DNA from: Prosthecobacter sp.
GTDB taxonomy: Bacteria; Verrucomicrobiota; Verrucomicrobiia; Verrucomicrobiales; Verrucomicrobiaceae
DNA length: 64,000 nt
Direction of reading: 5' to 3'
NCBI RefSeq assembly: GCF_034366625.1
Contig: NZ_JAXMIH010000014.1
Coordinates: 340,212-404,211 of the forward strand
Shown here in pieces: positions 1 through 8,918 of this stretch. The notes beneath the pieces are model-generated. The model made no database searches, was not told the DNA's origin, and was given only the letters and a program-made list of their open reading frames with translations. Both the position numbers and the translations under genes were made by a program. Every line of letters begins with the position of its first letter. Within the stretch, counting starts at the first letter, position 1.

Positions 1-1839
1 TAAAAGCTCCTCACGACCTGGCGTGCCACGCACATCTAACTCACCCGAAAGAGCATAGAGCGTGATCACATACGTCTTGGCTCCAGGGCCTTTGGAGTGC
101 GGTGGCTCGTAGCCGATTTCACCACGAAAGCCGGTGCCCATCTTGCCAACGGACTGAGAGTTCTTCGACAGGCTCATGACGTTCGCCGGGATGTCATAGA
201 CGGTCCAATACCACTTCTTGTCGCCGCCAGGAGCGACATGATCCATGATCAAGGCATAGCTCTTGGCCGCTGCTGGTGCTCCTGACCACTCCAAGGGCGG
301 GCTGATGCCATCGCCATCACCGGTGAACTCCACGGGCAGATTCTTGAGGTCTGGGACGACGGGGCTGTTGAGCATGAACTTGCCATCGCTGCTGCGCGGT
401 TGATCGGGCAATGCAACAAAGGCTTCCTGCCTGCCGCCGCGACGACCGCCAGCGCCGGGCTTCATCTCTTCGCGGGCGGGCGGCTCATCGTTACGAGGTT
501 GCGAAGGGCTGCTTGTCGTTGAATGACCGGCGAGCTCATCGAGTTCGGGAGTGTCGAGCTTGCCATCGCGATTGTGATCGAAGGCATCAAACTGCTCCTT
601 CGCTTTCGCCATCGCCTCGGGCAGCGAGGCACCGCTCTTGGCGGCATTCGTCTTCGCGTTGTCGGCGAACTCCTGTGCGGTCACCACGCCGTCGCCATTC
701 ACATCGAGAATGCCCTGCACCGCAGCCTGCGGGTGCGGAGACCGACCACCTTCGCCTCTTCCCTTGCCCTTTCCTTTGCCTTTCATGCCATCGGGGCCAC
801 CCCCTTGACGATCTTGACCACCACCTTGACCTCGTGACGAGAAAACCTCCTTCGTCTTTCCCTCACTGCCGTTGTCGAACTCAAAGGGATAGGTGCCATC
901 CGCCTTGATCGCGTAACGGACGCTGCGTTTGTCGCCATTCACCTCGTAGCTCAGCTTGTAGCTATCCTTCCCGGTGCTCTCAAAAGCCGTAATCTCAGCA
1001 CCACGCAGAGCCGGGAGCGCCTCGCGCACGCCTTGAGCGCGCGGTTGCGGATCGACCTGCTCGCCCGCCTCCACGACCTCGCCGTGGAAGCCGCCAATGA
1101 CATACGGATATTTGTTCGACGCATGATAATGATAGCCGCTGGCCGATTCGTGACCGTGGCAGTCGTCGAGCTTGCCCACAGGCGAGCCATCGGGTTCCGT
1201 GAGGCCGTAGATCGGATAACCATCCAGCGCATACGCCACCGGCATGCCTTTGCCCGCCTGCGTCTGCAAATGCAGCGGCGTGATGTGGTAGTGATAGTCA
1301 TCTGCGCGACCGCAATGCCCGCCCCACTGATCCAACTCACCGATCTCATAGCTGATCTCGCCGCGATTGTTCTGTGGGTTGAAAATCGGAATGCCATTTA
1401 CCGCCAGCGCGATCGCGCCGCGCAAGAAACGGCCCTTGATCATCGCGGGCTCCTTGGCGGGCACCGGCTTCAGCGGGATGCGCCAGGCATTATCCTCAAA
1501 GTAGTTCTGCGGCAGCGGCACCTGCTGCTGCCAGGCAGTGATGCCCACCATCATGCTATGATCTGGCATCCCATTCGAGCCCACATAGAGAAACTCGCCA
1601 TTCGCCCGCAGATCAAGCCTTGTGAAGGGCAAAAACGCCTTCGCCGTGACCGGTGCGTTCGCCGCATTCGCCACGGCTGCGGCAGCGAGTTGCAGGGTAG
1701 ATGCAGTGGAAGCGACCTCGACAAGCTCACGCCTCCACTCCTCCAGAATATGTGCTCGCAGCACCTCGCGGTCGGTGGTGGCCAGATCGTGGGCCGCGAG
1801 GCTCGTCGTGAGCAGGAGAAAGAGGGAGAGCGTTTTCAT
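1..1839 (-). CDS. Exported YHYH-domain / EF-hand / PEBP-like protein (C-terminus beyond the left edge)
   Basis: The minus frame stays open for 613 codons to base 1, so this is a partial gene. The product starts MKTLSLFLLLTTSLA, a signal peptide, and should be exported. Three parts are visible. A YHYH domain carries DDYHYH near residues 181-185 and SGYHYHA near 235-240, with CHGH between them. A linker region near 340-400 has two EF-hand-like loops (DVNGDGVVTAQEF and DHNRDGKLDTPEL). The last part, from about residue 480, resembles the PEBP/YbhB-YbcL family (SPPLEWSGAP, DHVAPGG, WYWTVYDIP). The YHYH family is uncharacterised; PEBP proteins bind phospholipids or small ligands. A calcium- or metal-responsive envelope role is inference. 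The joining of YHYH and PEBP parts is the odd feature. Confidence 0.85.
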   Translation of the reverse strand, partial: MKTLSLFLLLTTSLAAHDLATTDREVLRAHILEEWRRELVEVASTASTLQLAAAAVANAANAPVTAKAFLPFTRLDLRANGEFLYVGSNGMPDHSMMVGITAWQQQVPLPQNYFEDNAWRIPLKPVPAKEPAMIKGRFLRGAIALAVNGIPIFNPQNNRGEISYEIGELDQWGGHCGRADDYHYHITPLHLQTQAGKGMPVAYALDGYPIYGLTEPDGSPVGKLDDCHGHESASGYHYHASNKYPYVIGGFHGEVVEAGEQVDPQPRAQGVREALPALRGAEITAFESTGKDSYKLSYEVNGDKRSVRYAIKADGTYPFEFDNGSEGKTKEVFSSRGQGGGQDRQGGGPDGMKGKGKGKGRGEGGRSPHPQAAVQGILDVNGDGVVTAQEFADNAKTNAAKSGASLPEAMAKAKEQFDAFDHNRDGKLDTPELDELAGHSTTSSPSQPRNDEPPAREEMKPGAGGRRGGRQEAFVALPDQPRSSDGKFMLNSPVVPDLKNLPVEFTGDGDGISPPLEWSGAPAAAKSYALIMDHVAPGGDKKWYWTVYDIPANVMSLSKNSQSVGKMGTGFRGEIGYEPPHSKGPGAKTYVITLYALSGELDVRGTPGREELL

Positions 1840-1918
1840 GATGCCCTGTTTAACTTCTGCTGTGTCAGGACGGCTTCAGTGAATCACAGGAGATTTGTCG
1901 GGATTGTGTAAAGACGCT

Positions 1919-2566
1919 TCAACGCTGGCGAAACCAGCCCGTGATGCTCATGCGCGTCTTCTTTGCAGGCAGCACCTCGTGCCAGAAGTCTCCGGCCATG
2001 AAGCACACCATCGTTCCCATGCGCGGCTCGATCAGGATGAAGGCACCTGCTTTGTCTCCTGAAGTCGTCCACAACTTCAGTTCGCCGCCATCACCCGGCT
2101 GCCAGCTCGGATTCAAATAGAGAATCGTCGTCACAATGCGGTCGCTCGTACCCGTATGACGATCCAGATGCGCCTTGTAGAAGGCCCCTTCGGGATAGAT
2201 GGCGAAGTGGCCCTCATACTCGAACAGTCCGAGGAAGAACCGCTGGTTCAAACCCAGCCGAAGCAACTCCAGCTTTGCTAAATAGGTGACCTGCTCCACT
2301 GAGGCCGCATCGCTTTGCAGCCACATCACCTGATCCCGCCGGATGTCGTCACGAACCTCTAGGTTCAGCCCACGCCCCACGCCGGCACGCTTGAAATCAC
2401 CTCGATCACAAGCATCCTCACATTCAGCCCTCAAGCGCATGGACTCTGTTGCCCCAAGACATCCAGGCATCGAAGCCCAACCAAACTGGTCCATCGCATT
2501 GAGCATCTCGATCATTTGCCTACCAGCGAGAGCCATAGCCCGATAGCGAGACAAATCGTACGCCAT
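1919..2566 (-). CDS. 2OG-Fe(II) oxygenase, prolyl 4-hydroxylase-like
   Basis: About 215 residues. The C-terminal half has the iron ligands of the 2-oxoglutarate dioxygenase fold: HLD in AFYKAHLDRHTG and the distal His in DFWHEVLPAKK, followed by Arg in KTRMSITGWF, which would bind 2-oxoglutarate. The YLNPSWQPGDGGELKLW stretch is typical of bacterial P4H-like proteins. Substrate unknown; protein or small-molecule hydroxylation are both possible. A TTG start 15 bases upstream is possible, but the first ATG is used here. It is divergent from the response regulator gene, with about 73 bases between the starts. No signal peptide, so probably cytoplasmic. Confidence 0.85.
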   Translation of the reverse strand: MAYDLSRYRAMALAGRQMIEMLNAMDQFGWASMPGCLGATESMRLRAECEDACDRGDFKRAGVGRGLNLEVRDDIRRDQVMWLQSDAASVEQVTYLAKLELLRLGLNQRFFLGLFEYEGHFAIYPEGAFYKAHLDRHTGTSDRIVTTILYLNPSWQPGDGGELKLWTTSGDKAGAFILIEPRMGTMVCFMAGDFWHEVLPAKKTRMSITGWFRQR

Positions 2567-2639
2567 CGGGGCAATGCACAAAGAACTTTGTCAGCATCCA
2601 GTAAAGACCCTCGCGAAATGAGGCCTCAGTGCCGATAGT

Positions 2640-3353
2640 ATGCGAGTGACATCCTCCATCCGCATCCTGGTCATTGATGACGACGCCGAGCTTTGCCAGC
2701 TCGTTGCGGACTATTTGAAGCCGATGGGTTTTGAAGTCGAAATGGAGCATGACGGTGTGCATGGGGCAGAACGTGCCACGAGCGAGCAATGGCACGCCAT
2801 CATCCTCGATGTCATGATGCCCGGCTGCGATGGCTTTGAAGTGCTGCGGCGCATCCGGGCAAAGTCAAAGGTGCCCGTCATGATGCTCACTGGGCGTGGC
2901 GAGGAGGTGGACCGCATTGTCGGCCTCGAACTCGGTGCCGACGACTATCTGCCGAAGACTTTTTCGTCGCGCGAGTTGCTGGCGCGGTTGCGGGCGCTGC
3001 TTCGACGCACCGGCTGGATTTCGGAAACGGTTCCTGTTGTTCCCATCAAGGAAATCGTGGTCGGTGAGCTGCGCATCAATCCAGAGTCACACGCCGTCGT
3101 GCTCGGCGACGAGCCTTTGCAACTCACGCCAGCCGAGTTCGGCCTGCTGCTCTCGCTTGCGAAAGCCCACGGTCGCGTGAAGACGCGGGAGCAACTCATC
3201 GAAGAAGTCGCTGACCGTGAGTGGGATGTCTTTGATCGCGCCATCGACATGCATATCTCCATGCTGCGCAAAAAACTCGGTGATGACCCGAAGGAACCGC
3301 GCTTCATCAAAACCGTGCGCGGCTATGGCTATCAACTCGTGACTCCCGGATGA
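2640..3353 (+). CDS. OmpR/CpxR-family response regulator
   Basis: 237 residues. Receiver domain at the N-terminus with the acidic pair in VIDDDAEL, phospho-acceptor Asp57 in IILDVMMPG, Thr in MLTGRG and Lys in DDYLPKTFSSREL. The C-terminal winged helix (about residues 130-235) has the OmpR pattern LTPAEFGLLLSL, VFDRAIDMHISMLRKKLGDDP and IKTVRGYGYQLV. It is the cognate regulator of the kinase that follows: the stop overlaps the kinase start by 4 bases (ATGA), so translation is probably coupled. By similarity to CpxR it may sense envelope stress; the target genes are not evident. Confidence 0.95.
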   Translation: MRVTSSIRILVIDDDAELCQLVADYLKPMGFEVEMEHDGVHGAERATSEQWHAIILDVMMPGCDGFEVLRRIRAKSKVPVMMLTGRGEEVDRIVGLELGADDYLPKTFSSRELLARLRALLRRTGWISETVPVVPIKEIVVGELRINPESHAVVLGDEPLQLTPAEFGLLLSLAKAHGRVKTREQLIEEVADREWDVFDRAIDMHISMLRKKLGDDPKEPRFIKTVRGYGYQLVTPG

Positions 3354-4765
3354 TGAGCCGCCTCAAACTACCGCTCTACGGCAAGATACTCCTCTGGTTC
3401 CTGGTGAACTTGGCGGTGCTGGCGCTTTTTGGGTATGTGTATGTCAGCAAGCTCATCACTCCGGAACTCGAATGGCTGCTGAGCGGTCCACCCGGCAGCA
3501 AGTTCGAACATCTGTCGGCCCGTCTTCGTGACCAGTTGATCAGCAAGCCACAAAACGGCTGGCTGGATGTGCTTGAGCGTTATGAAGATCGCCGAGGCGT
3601 GACTTTTGCCTTGTTCAGTTCCGACGGGCAGCTTGTTCTGGGTCATGCGCCCGATCCACCGGAAGAAGTACGCAAGAGTCTGATCGACAAACGCAGGGCT
3701 GAACCTCGCCAGCGACCACAGCGCCCCGAGGCCTCGTCTCAGCCACCCAAACCGAGATTCCTGCTGCGCAGCGAAAATCCCACCCGCTACTGGGCAGGCA
3801 TCCACATGGACATTCTTTATGAGCAGGGCGACTTCTGGCATCCGCTCACCATGGTGATGGTATCCAGTGACGTCAGTGCAAACGGCCTGCTGTTTAACTG
3901 GACGCCTTGGGCGATCCTCTTCAGTTGCGGCATTCTTTTTTCCGCCCTGCTATGGTTGCCAGTCGTCCGGGGCATAACCGAAGCGATTCGTCGTACCAAT
4001 GAGGCCTCCAGACGGATCGCAGCGGGTAAGTTCGACGTGCGCCTGTCCGACACACGCGGCGATGAACTCGGCGAACTCGCCACTTCCGTTAATGTCATGG
4101 CCGCGCAGCTCGGAGACTATGTCGCGCAGCAGCGCCGCATCACGGCAGATGTCGCGCATGAGCTGTGCTCGCCCATCGCGCGAATGCAGATGGCCCTCGG
4201 CGTCGTGGAGCAGCGCAGCACACCGGAGCAGGAGACCTACCTCAAAAAGCTCGATAACGAACTCCAGCACATGGCGAAGCTCGTGGAGGAGGTGCTCGCT
4301 TTCTCCAAAGCGGCGACGTTGCCTGATCGTGAAACCGCCGAGACTTTCGACCTGCGTGAACTCATCGACCAAGTCATCGCCCGTGAAGCGCCGGAATGTG
4401 AGATCCGGGTTATCGTCGAAGACTTGAATTTTCACACGCTGCGCTCGGCTCTGGATCGAGCCTTGGGTAATGTTTTACGCAATGCTGTCCGCTATGCCAG
4501 AGACATCGAGATCCACGCCTGCAGTCAAAACGACCGAGTGACCATCCAAGTCCTCGATCAAGGCCCCGGCGTTCCCGCCGATTCACTCGCACGTCTCTTC
4601 GAGCCCTTCTATCGGCCCGAAGCCGCACGCGGTCGCAACACCGGTGGCAGCGGCCTTGGCCTCGCGATCACCAAACGCTGCATCGATGCTTGCGGCGGCA
4701 CGGTGACCGCTCGCTTGCGAGAGCCAGCGGGCTTGATCGTTGAGATTGTTATTCCAAACGGATGA
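3350..4765 (+). CDS. CpxA-like sensor histidine kinase
   Basis: 471 residues. A first membrane helix (about residues 10-33), an extracytoplasmic sensor region of about 155 residues, a second helix (WTPWAILFSCGILFSALLW), HAMP (RTNEASRRIAAGKFDVRL), then a HisKA domain with phospho-acceptor His270 in AHELCSPIARMQ. Most kinases have Arg-Thr or Arg-Ser where this one has Cys-Ser. The ATPase domain shows the N box (LGNVLRNAVRYA), G1 (DQGPGVP) and G2 (GGSGLGLAI). The sensor region has a Pro/Arg-rich stretch near residues 115-135. The gene ends 2 bases before the stop codon of the convergent ceramidase-family gene. Confidence 0.95.
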   Translation: MMSRLKLPLYGKILLWFLVNLAVLALFGYVYVSKLITPELEWLLSGPPGSKFEHLSARLRDQLISKPQNGWLDVLERYEDRRGVTFALFSSDGQLVLGHAPDPPEEVRKSLIDKRRAEPRQRPQRPEASSQPPKPRFLLRSENPTRYWAGIHMDILYEQGDFWHPLTMVMVSSDVSANGLLFNWTPWAILFSCGILFSALLWLPVVRGITEAIRRTNEASRRIAAGKFDVRLSDTRGDELGELATSVNVMAAQLGDYVAQQRRITADVAHELCSPIARMQMALGVVEQRSTPEQETYLKKLDNELQHMAKLVEEVLAFSKAATLPDRETAETFDLRELIDQVIAREAPECEIRVIVEDLNFHTLRSALDRALGNVLRNAVRYARDIEIHACSQNDRVTIQVLDQGPGVPADSLARLFEPFYRPEAARGRNTGGSGLGLAITKRCIDACGGTVTARLREPAGLIVEIVIPNG

Positions 4766-4767
4766 TC

Positions 4768-6183
4768 TCACTCCGCCGACTTCAGTTCTGCGAGCATCTC
4801 CAGCAGGTTCTTCGTGAGAATCACCGAGGTGTCCTCCTGCACTGAGTTCGTGCCGAGCCAGGTCTCGTAGCCGCCGAGCTTGTGCTGCTCCAGCGTTGGC
4901 AGGTAGCCATGCCTGCCATTCGCCAGGCCGATGACCATGGTCTGTAGAAAAGGACTGCGCTTCTTCAAATCGAGCCCGATCTCGACGAAGGTCTCAAAGG
5001 GAATGCCGCACACGGCCAGATCGCCGATGCGGATCGCCTGCAACTTCACCGTGATCGTCTCTTCCTTGCGCTCCGCCGCTGCGATGACGCTGCCTGCATA
5101 ATTCTGTGCGAGACGCGGCAGTTTCTCGACGGCCTCTTTGTCCTTCACTGCGAGCACTGCCCTGGCTTCAGCCACATCCTGTGCGCTGGGGCGTCGATAC
5201 TTCAGCGTGATCTCGCGCTGCATCATGCCGAGAGGTGCATCGCCACGATGCTTGCCGATCTTCTGATGGGCGAACCACACGGCATCGGCAGCTTTGGCGG
5301 CGACGAGGCGGATCTGCTCGAACGGCTCGCGCGGTGGCCGCGTGACGCCGAAGGGGATGTTGTTGATGTCGCCGGAGGTGCCGTTCGACATCATCGCCAC
5401 CATCTTGCCGTTTCCGCGCAGGCGGTAAGGCATGATGCGGGCAAATTCGCCGAAGTAGTCCGCAGACATCTGGCCGGCTGGCGCGCCGCCGACGTAATGC
5501 AGCGAGTAGTTTGCGAACAGTGCCACCTGCTTGCGCTTCGTGTCTTCGACAGAGAGAATCGTGATGTCAGGATCGGTCGGACCGGCAGGGCGTTCGAGCA
5601 CATCTGGGCTCGTGCCTGGATTCATCTTTACGGTGTCCATCCTGCCGAATGGATTGAGCGGCATCTTGCCCGGCTTGAGATACCAGCGGCGATTGAAAAC
5701 TTCATCCGGCAATGGATGCGCCGCCGCACCGATGGTGGCAGGCTGGAGCGCCGTGTGGGCTTTGATGATCGACTCCGCCACGCCTGCGACAAATTGCTTG
5801 TAGTAGGCCGCGGCTGCCTCGCTGCGTGTGTTCAAAGACGGCCCGCTGTGCGTGTGTGTGGAGCTAATGAGCATCTTGTCCACCGTCATGCCCGTCTTTG
5901 CCGCTGCGAGGGCCTTGGCCTCGTTCAGCACATCCGGACCTGCACCGAGATTATCGACGACGACCATTGCCAGCGTCGTTTTGCCATCATCAAGCACCAG
6001 GGCGCGTGCATGAAAGGGATCATGCGCCTTCTCCGCCATGTTTGCGCTGAAGCCGCCGGGCATGTTCAGAGGGAAAATATTCGGTGTGATGTCCACTGCC
6101 GCGGCACCGGCGCGGAGAGCGGGTGCCGCGGCAGCGCTGAGCATGGTGAAAACAAAGGCGAGTCCAAGAGCGAGACATTTCAT
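4768..6183 (-). CDS. Exported neutral/alkaline ceramidase-family protein, nucleophile not conserved (paralog A)
   Basis: 471 residues with a signal peptide ending near AAAAPALRA. The N-terminal domain matches the neutral ceramidase family: AGAAAVDITP near the start and a metal-site motif STHTHSGPS near residue 110. In animal and bacterial neutral ceramidases the nucleophilic Ser lies in a GDxSPN motif. The equivalent stretch here reads SNGTSGDINN, with Asn in place of Ser, so ceramide hydrolysis is doubtful. It is the last gene of the long minus-strand series, 12 bases after the PHP protein. PVC genomes commonly carry members of this family without known substrates; another amide or ester hydrolase activity, or a binding role, is possible. 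Confidence 0.85.
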   Translation of the reverse strand: MKCLALGLAFVFTMLSAAAAPALRAGAAAVDITPNIFPLNMPGGFSANMAEKAHDPFHARALVLDDGKTTLAMVVVDNLGAGPDVLNEAKALAAAKTGMTVDKMLISSTHTHSGPSLNTRSEAAAAYYKQFVAGVAESIIKAHTALQPATIGAAAHPLPDEVFNRRWYLKPGKMPLNPFGRMDTVKMNPGTSPDVLERPAGPTDPDITILSVEDTKRKQVALFANYSLHYVGGAPAGQMSADYFGEFARIMPYRLRGNGKMVAMMSNGTSGDINNIPFGVTRPPREPFEQIRLVAAKAADAVWFAHQKIGKHRGDAPLGMMQREITLKYRRPSAQDVAEARAVLAVKDKEAVEKLPRLAQNYAGSVIAAAERKEETITVKLQAIRIGDLAVCGIPFETFVEIGLDLKKRSPFLQTMVIGLANGRHGYLPTLEQHKLGGYETWLGTNSVQEDTSVILTKNLLEMLAELKSAE

Positions 6184-6195
6184 GGTCTAGAGGGA

Positions 6196-8181
6196 TCAGT
6201 GGGAAAGAAGTGATTCAACTTGGATTACGACCGCCTCGTCGTGCTTCTTCAAAGCATTAAGCAGCTTGTCTTGATCGCCGCCGAAGCGCTGGATGAGCGA
6301 TTGCGCGATGGCGAAGGCGGATTGAAACCGGCCATCACCGTCGGCATCGATCCAGATGGGATTGGTGGAGCCAATGACGCGTGGCGTGAAGGTCTTGCTG
6401 CTCGGTTGATATGGGCGCGGAATCTCCCAAAACGGTTCGGTGACGCCCGGCCCTGTGGCAATGACGACCAGATGAACGTCATGCGCGGGTTTGGGCAAGC
6501 TCCAGGTGATGCGCGCTTTTTCACCGGCACGATGTTCATCGTTGAGGGCCTGCTTGCGGATCAGGATGCCGTTGGCAAAGAGTTCGATGTGATCCGCCTT
6601 CACCCAGGCGGGTCCACTGACCACGGCCTCGACTTTGACCTGCTCGCCGAGCCCGGTGGCAAGATCGCCGACAGTGAATCGGTCATCGACCTTGAGCGTC
6701 GTCATCAATCCGAGGCTGACGAGCAAACGTCCCTGCTGGTAGCTGCGCCAGACGGCATCCAGATCCAGTTTCGCCGGATCAGCATCCTTCGCCGCCACAT
6801 AAGTCCGGCCCTGGCCCAAAATGAAGCGGTTCACATCATGCGAATCGCTTGAGGCAATCGCCGCGATGCGATGTCCGCGATTCAGCAGCGCGAACCAGTC
6901 GCGATACAACAGATGAATGTCCGACTGCATCGCCGCTGACGTGACGACCTCCATCGCATCAATGTCCAGCGCTTCAGCCTGCCGATGTTTGCCCGTCTTG
7001 GGATTGAACTGCACGCCGCCGAGCGGGACGAAGCCGCTGTGCAGGTCGCGAGGATGATTCAGCGTGATCACCTGCACGCCCGGCGTGGCGCGGATGGCCG
7101 GGATGAGCTTCGCCCAGTCCTGCTCGTTGTGATTCACCAGCGCCGCGCCCGGTTGGATCGGGAAGGCATTGAAATGGCCGTGCTTCGTCGTGACTTCGTT
7201 GCCGATGACCGGCGTGAAATGATCCGCCACGCTCATGCTGGCGGCGGCAGGCGCGTAATCGGTGTGATGATTGTGATCCGTGGCGATCGCCAGCTCGATC
7301 CCCTCCCCCGCGATGGTGAGCATGCGTTCTTCAAGCCGCGCATCGCCATGGCCGCTGTGTGTGAGCGTGTGGATGTGGCTGTCCGCAGCGATCCAGCAGC
7401 GCGTGTCCACCTCACGCCGCAATTTTACCGACACCTCTTTGACCTCACCCGCTTTCAAAGACAGTGCCACACGCGCCACGCCCCATTCAAAACCGCGTCC
7501 TGCATGCAGCACATAATCACCCGGCGGCATCGAGAGCATCACGCGGCCCAGTCTGGTGTAAACGACCCCAGTCCTCACGGCCACATCACCCGCAGGCTCG
7601 GCACGCAACGGCTGTAACGTGCCGTCCTTTCGCGTCAGCGTGAACCGGCAGGGCAAGCCATCGCCACTCACCGTCACACTCGCGCCGCCAATCACCTCGT
7701 TCACCGGTCTTGCATCCAGAAACACCGGCCCCACCTCGATGTCATCGAGTGCTGGAGGTGCTTCGATGATCAAAACGTTCTCCCCATCACGCAAAGCACC
7801 GGCAGGCACCGCCAACACGCACTCCAGCGGCGTTTCCGTCGTCGTCAGTGTGCCGAGCTTGTTTCCGTTAATGAACACCGGCCATCCTAGCTTCACATCC
7901 CGCTGCCAGATGCGCAACGTGTGCTCCACCGCGTTCGCCTTCGCCTGAAACCGCATCTCCAGCCGCTCCGCATCCACCGGACGATCTTTGAACACATCCC
8001 ACTCGAACTGGCCTGGTTTGCCAAGATGCAGCCGCTTCGCCTCCAGCATCGTCTCCTGCGCCATCGTGAAGGAACAAACCAAAACAGCCCAGAGGAAAAT
8101 GAAACGCGGAAAAATCATGCGGACACCATTACGCGTCTCAACGAGACGGATTCTCATGCCGCGCTTAGCCTTTCCTCTCAT
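6196..8181 (-). CDS. Exported CehA/McbA-type PHP metallohydrolase
   Basis: 661 residues from this start. An Arg-rich N-terminus precedes a hydrophobic signal segment (MIFPRFIFLWAVLVCSF). The start used overlaps the upstream stop (ATGA) and has GAAAGGGA in front; an ATG at 8118, directly before the signal core, is the alternative. After about 260 residues of beta-rich sequence comes the PHP-type metal site: DSHIHTLTHSGHGD near residue 268, ATDHNHHTDY, EVTTKHGHFNAF, NHPRD and SSDSHD. CehA and McbA hydrolyse carbaryl, but most relatives have unknown phosphoester or ester substrates. The gene sits in the oxidoreductase-rich series, so an exported substrate-cleaving enzyme would fit (inference). 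Confidence 0.88.
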   Translation of the reverse strand: MRGKAKRGMRIRLVETRNGVRMIFPRFIFLWAVLVCSFTMAQETMLEAKRLHLGKPGQFEWDVFKDRPVDAERLEMRFQAKANAVEHTLRIWQRDVKLGWPVFINGNKLGTLTTTETPLECVLAVPAGALRDGENVLIIEAPPALDDIEVGPVFLDARPVNEVIGGASVTVSGDGLPCRFTLTRKDGTLQPLRAEPAGDVAVRTGVVYTRLGRVMLSMPPGDYVLHAGRGFEWGVARVALSLKAGEVKEVSVKLRREVDTRCWIAADSHIHTLTHSGHGDARLEERMLTIAGEGIELAIATDHNHHTDYAPAAASMSVADHFTPVIGNEVTTKHGHFNAFPIQPGAALVNHNEQDWAKLIPAIRATPGVQVITLNHPRDLHSGFVPLGGVQFNPKTGKHRQAEALDIDAMEVVTSAAMQSDIHLLYRDWFALLNRGHRIAAIASSDSHDVNRFILGQGRTYVAAKDADPAKLDLDAVWRSYQQGRLLVSLGLMTTLKVDDRFTVGDLATGLGEQVKVEAVVSGPAWVKADHIELFANGILIRKQALNDEHRAGEKARITWSLPKPAHDVHLVVIATGPGVTEPFWEIPRPYQPSSKTFTPRVIGSTNPIWIDADGDGRFQSAFAIAQSLIQRFGGDQDKLLNALKKHDEAVVIQVESLLSH

Positions 8182-8888
8182 TTCCCTTTCAGCAGGCGAT
8201 ATTCAGCCTCCGCCCTCGCCTCTAATTCGCGCTTCTTGGCTTCCGCCATGCGCCGCGACAAATCTTCAAAAGTCTCAAAGGGCTCCATTTCATTCAACAA
8301 ACCGAGCCATCTCTGCGCCACACTATCATCAGGATGGCGGGCGACCACCTCCCACAACGCTAGACGTGCGATGCATCGCACAGGATAAAACTTCTCCCGC
8401 AGAGTGCCGCAGCCGCCGTTGACGACGAAATGGCCGTCGTCCATCGCCGCGAAGAACCACTCGATGGTCTGGCGATCCTGGAGACGTCGCAGTGTTTTCG
8501 CCGCGCTGATGCGCACGGCGTGAAAGTCCGACCAGGCCATCTCCCGTCCCGCCTTTTTGACCGAATCCGCATCGCCGAGCGCGGCAGCAATCACAATGAG
8601 CATACCGCGCATCTCGTCATCCAGCTCCTGCTTCATTTGTCTGCGCACGTCTGGCAGCAATGCCGCGCCAATCCTGCGGCAGTCCTGGATGATGGCCTCG
8701 CGTTTTCTCTCCGTCGGCATGCTGCGCTGCGACCAGTAGTAATCCGCCTCCGGGTTCGTTGGATCGCACTCATGTCGCAACCGGGCAAGGATGCCATCAA
8801 AGGCAGAACTCGGCCTCTCGTTCCAGTTCAGGACCAAACCGGGCACGAGCACGAACAGCAGGGCAACGATGAAGCGGTCGTGACTCAT
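8178..8888 (-). CDS. Small exported or membrane-anchored HEAT-like protein, function unknown
   Basis: 236 residues. A short hydrophobic N-terminus (FIVALLFVLVPGLVLNW) suggests a signal anchor. The rest is helical: DEMRGMLIVIAAALGDADSVKKAG, VRISAAKTLRRLQDRQTIEWFFAAM and CIARLALWEVVARHPDD have the rhythm of HEAT or armadillo repeats, with an acidic/basic tail of Glu, Ala and Arg. No catalytic motif is seen. It is coupled to the next gene by a 4-base overlap and lies 30 bases after the FG-GAP gene, so it belongs to the same transcription unit. Confidence 0.7.
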   Translation of the reverse strand: MSHDRFIVALLFVLVPGLVLNWNERPSSAFDGILARLRHECDPTNPEADYYWSQRSMPTERKREAIIQDCRRIGAALLPDVRRQMKQELDDEMRGMLIVIAAALGDADSVKKAGREMAWSDFHAVRISAAKTLRRLQDRQTIEWFFAAMDDGHFVVNGGCGTLREKFYPVRCIARLALWEVVARHPDDSVAQRWLGLLNEMEPFETFEDLSRRMAEAKKRELEARAEAEYRLLKGK

Positions 8889-8918
8889 GCAGATGCAACG
8901 AATCAGCCCGCATCTTAA

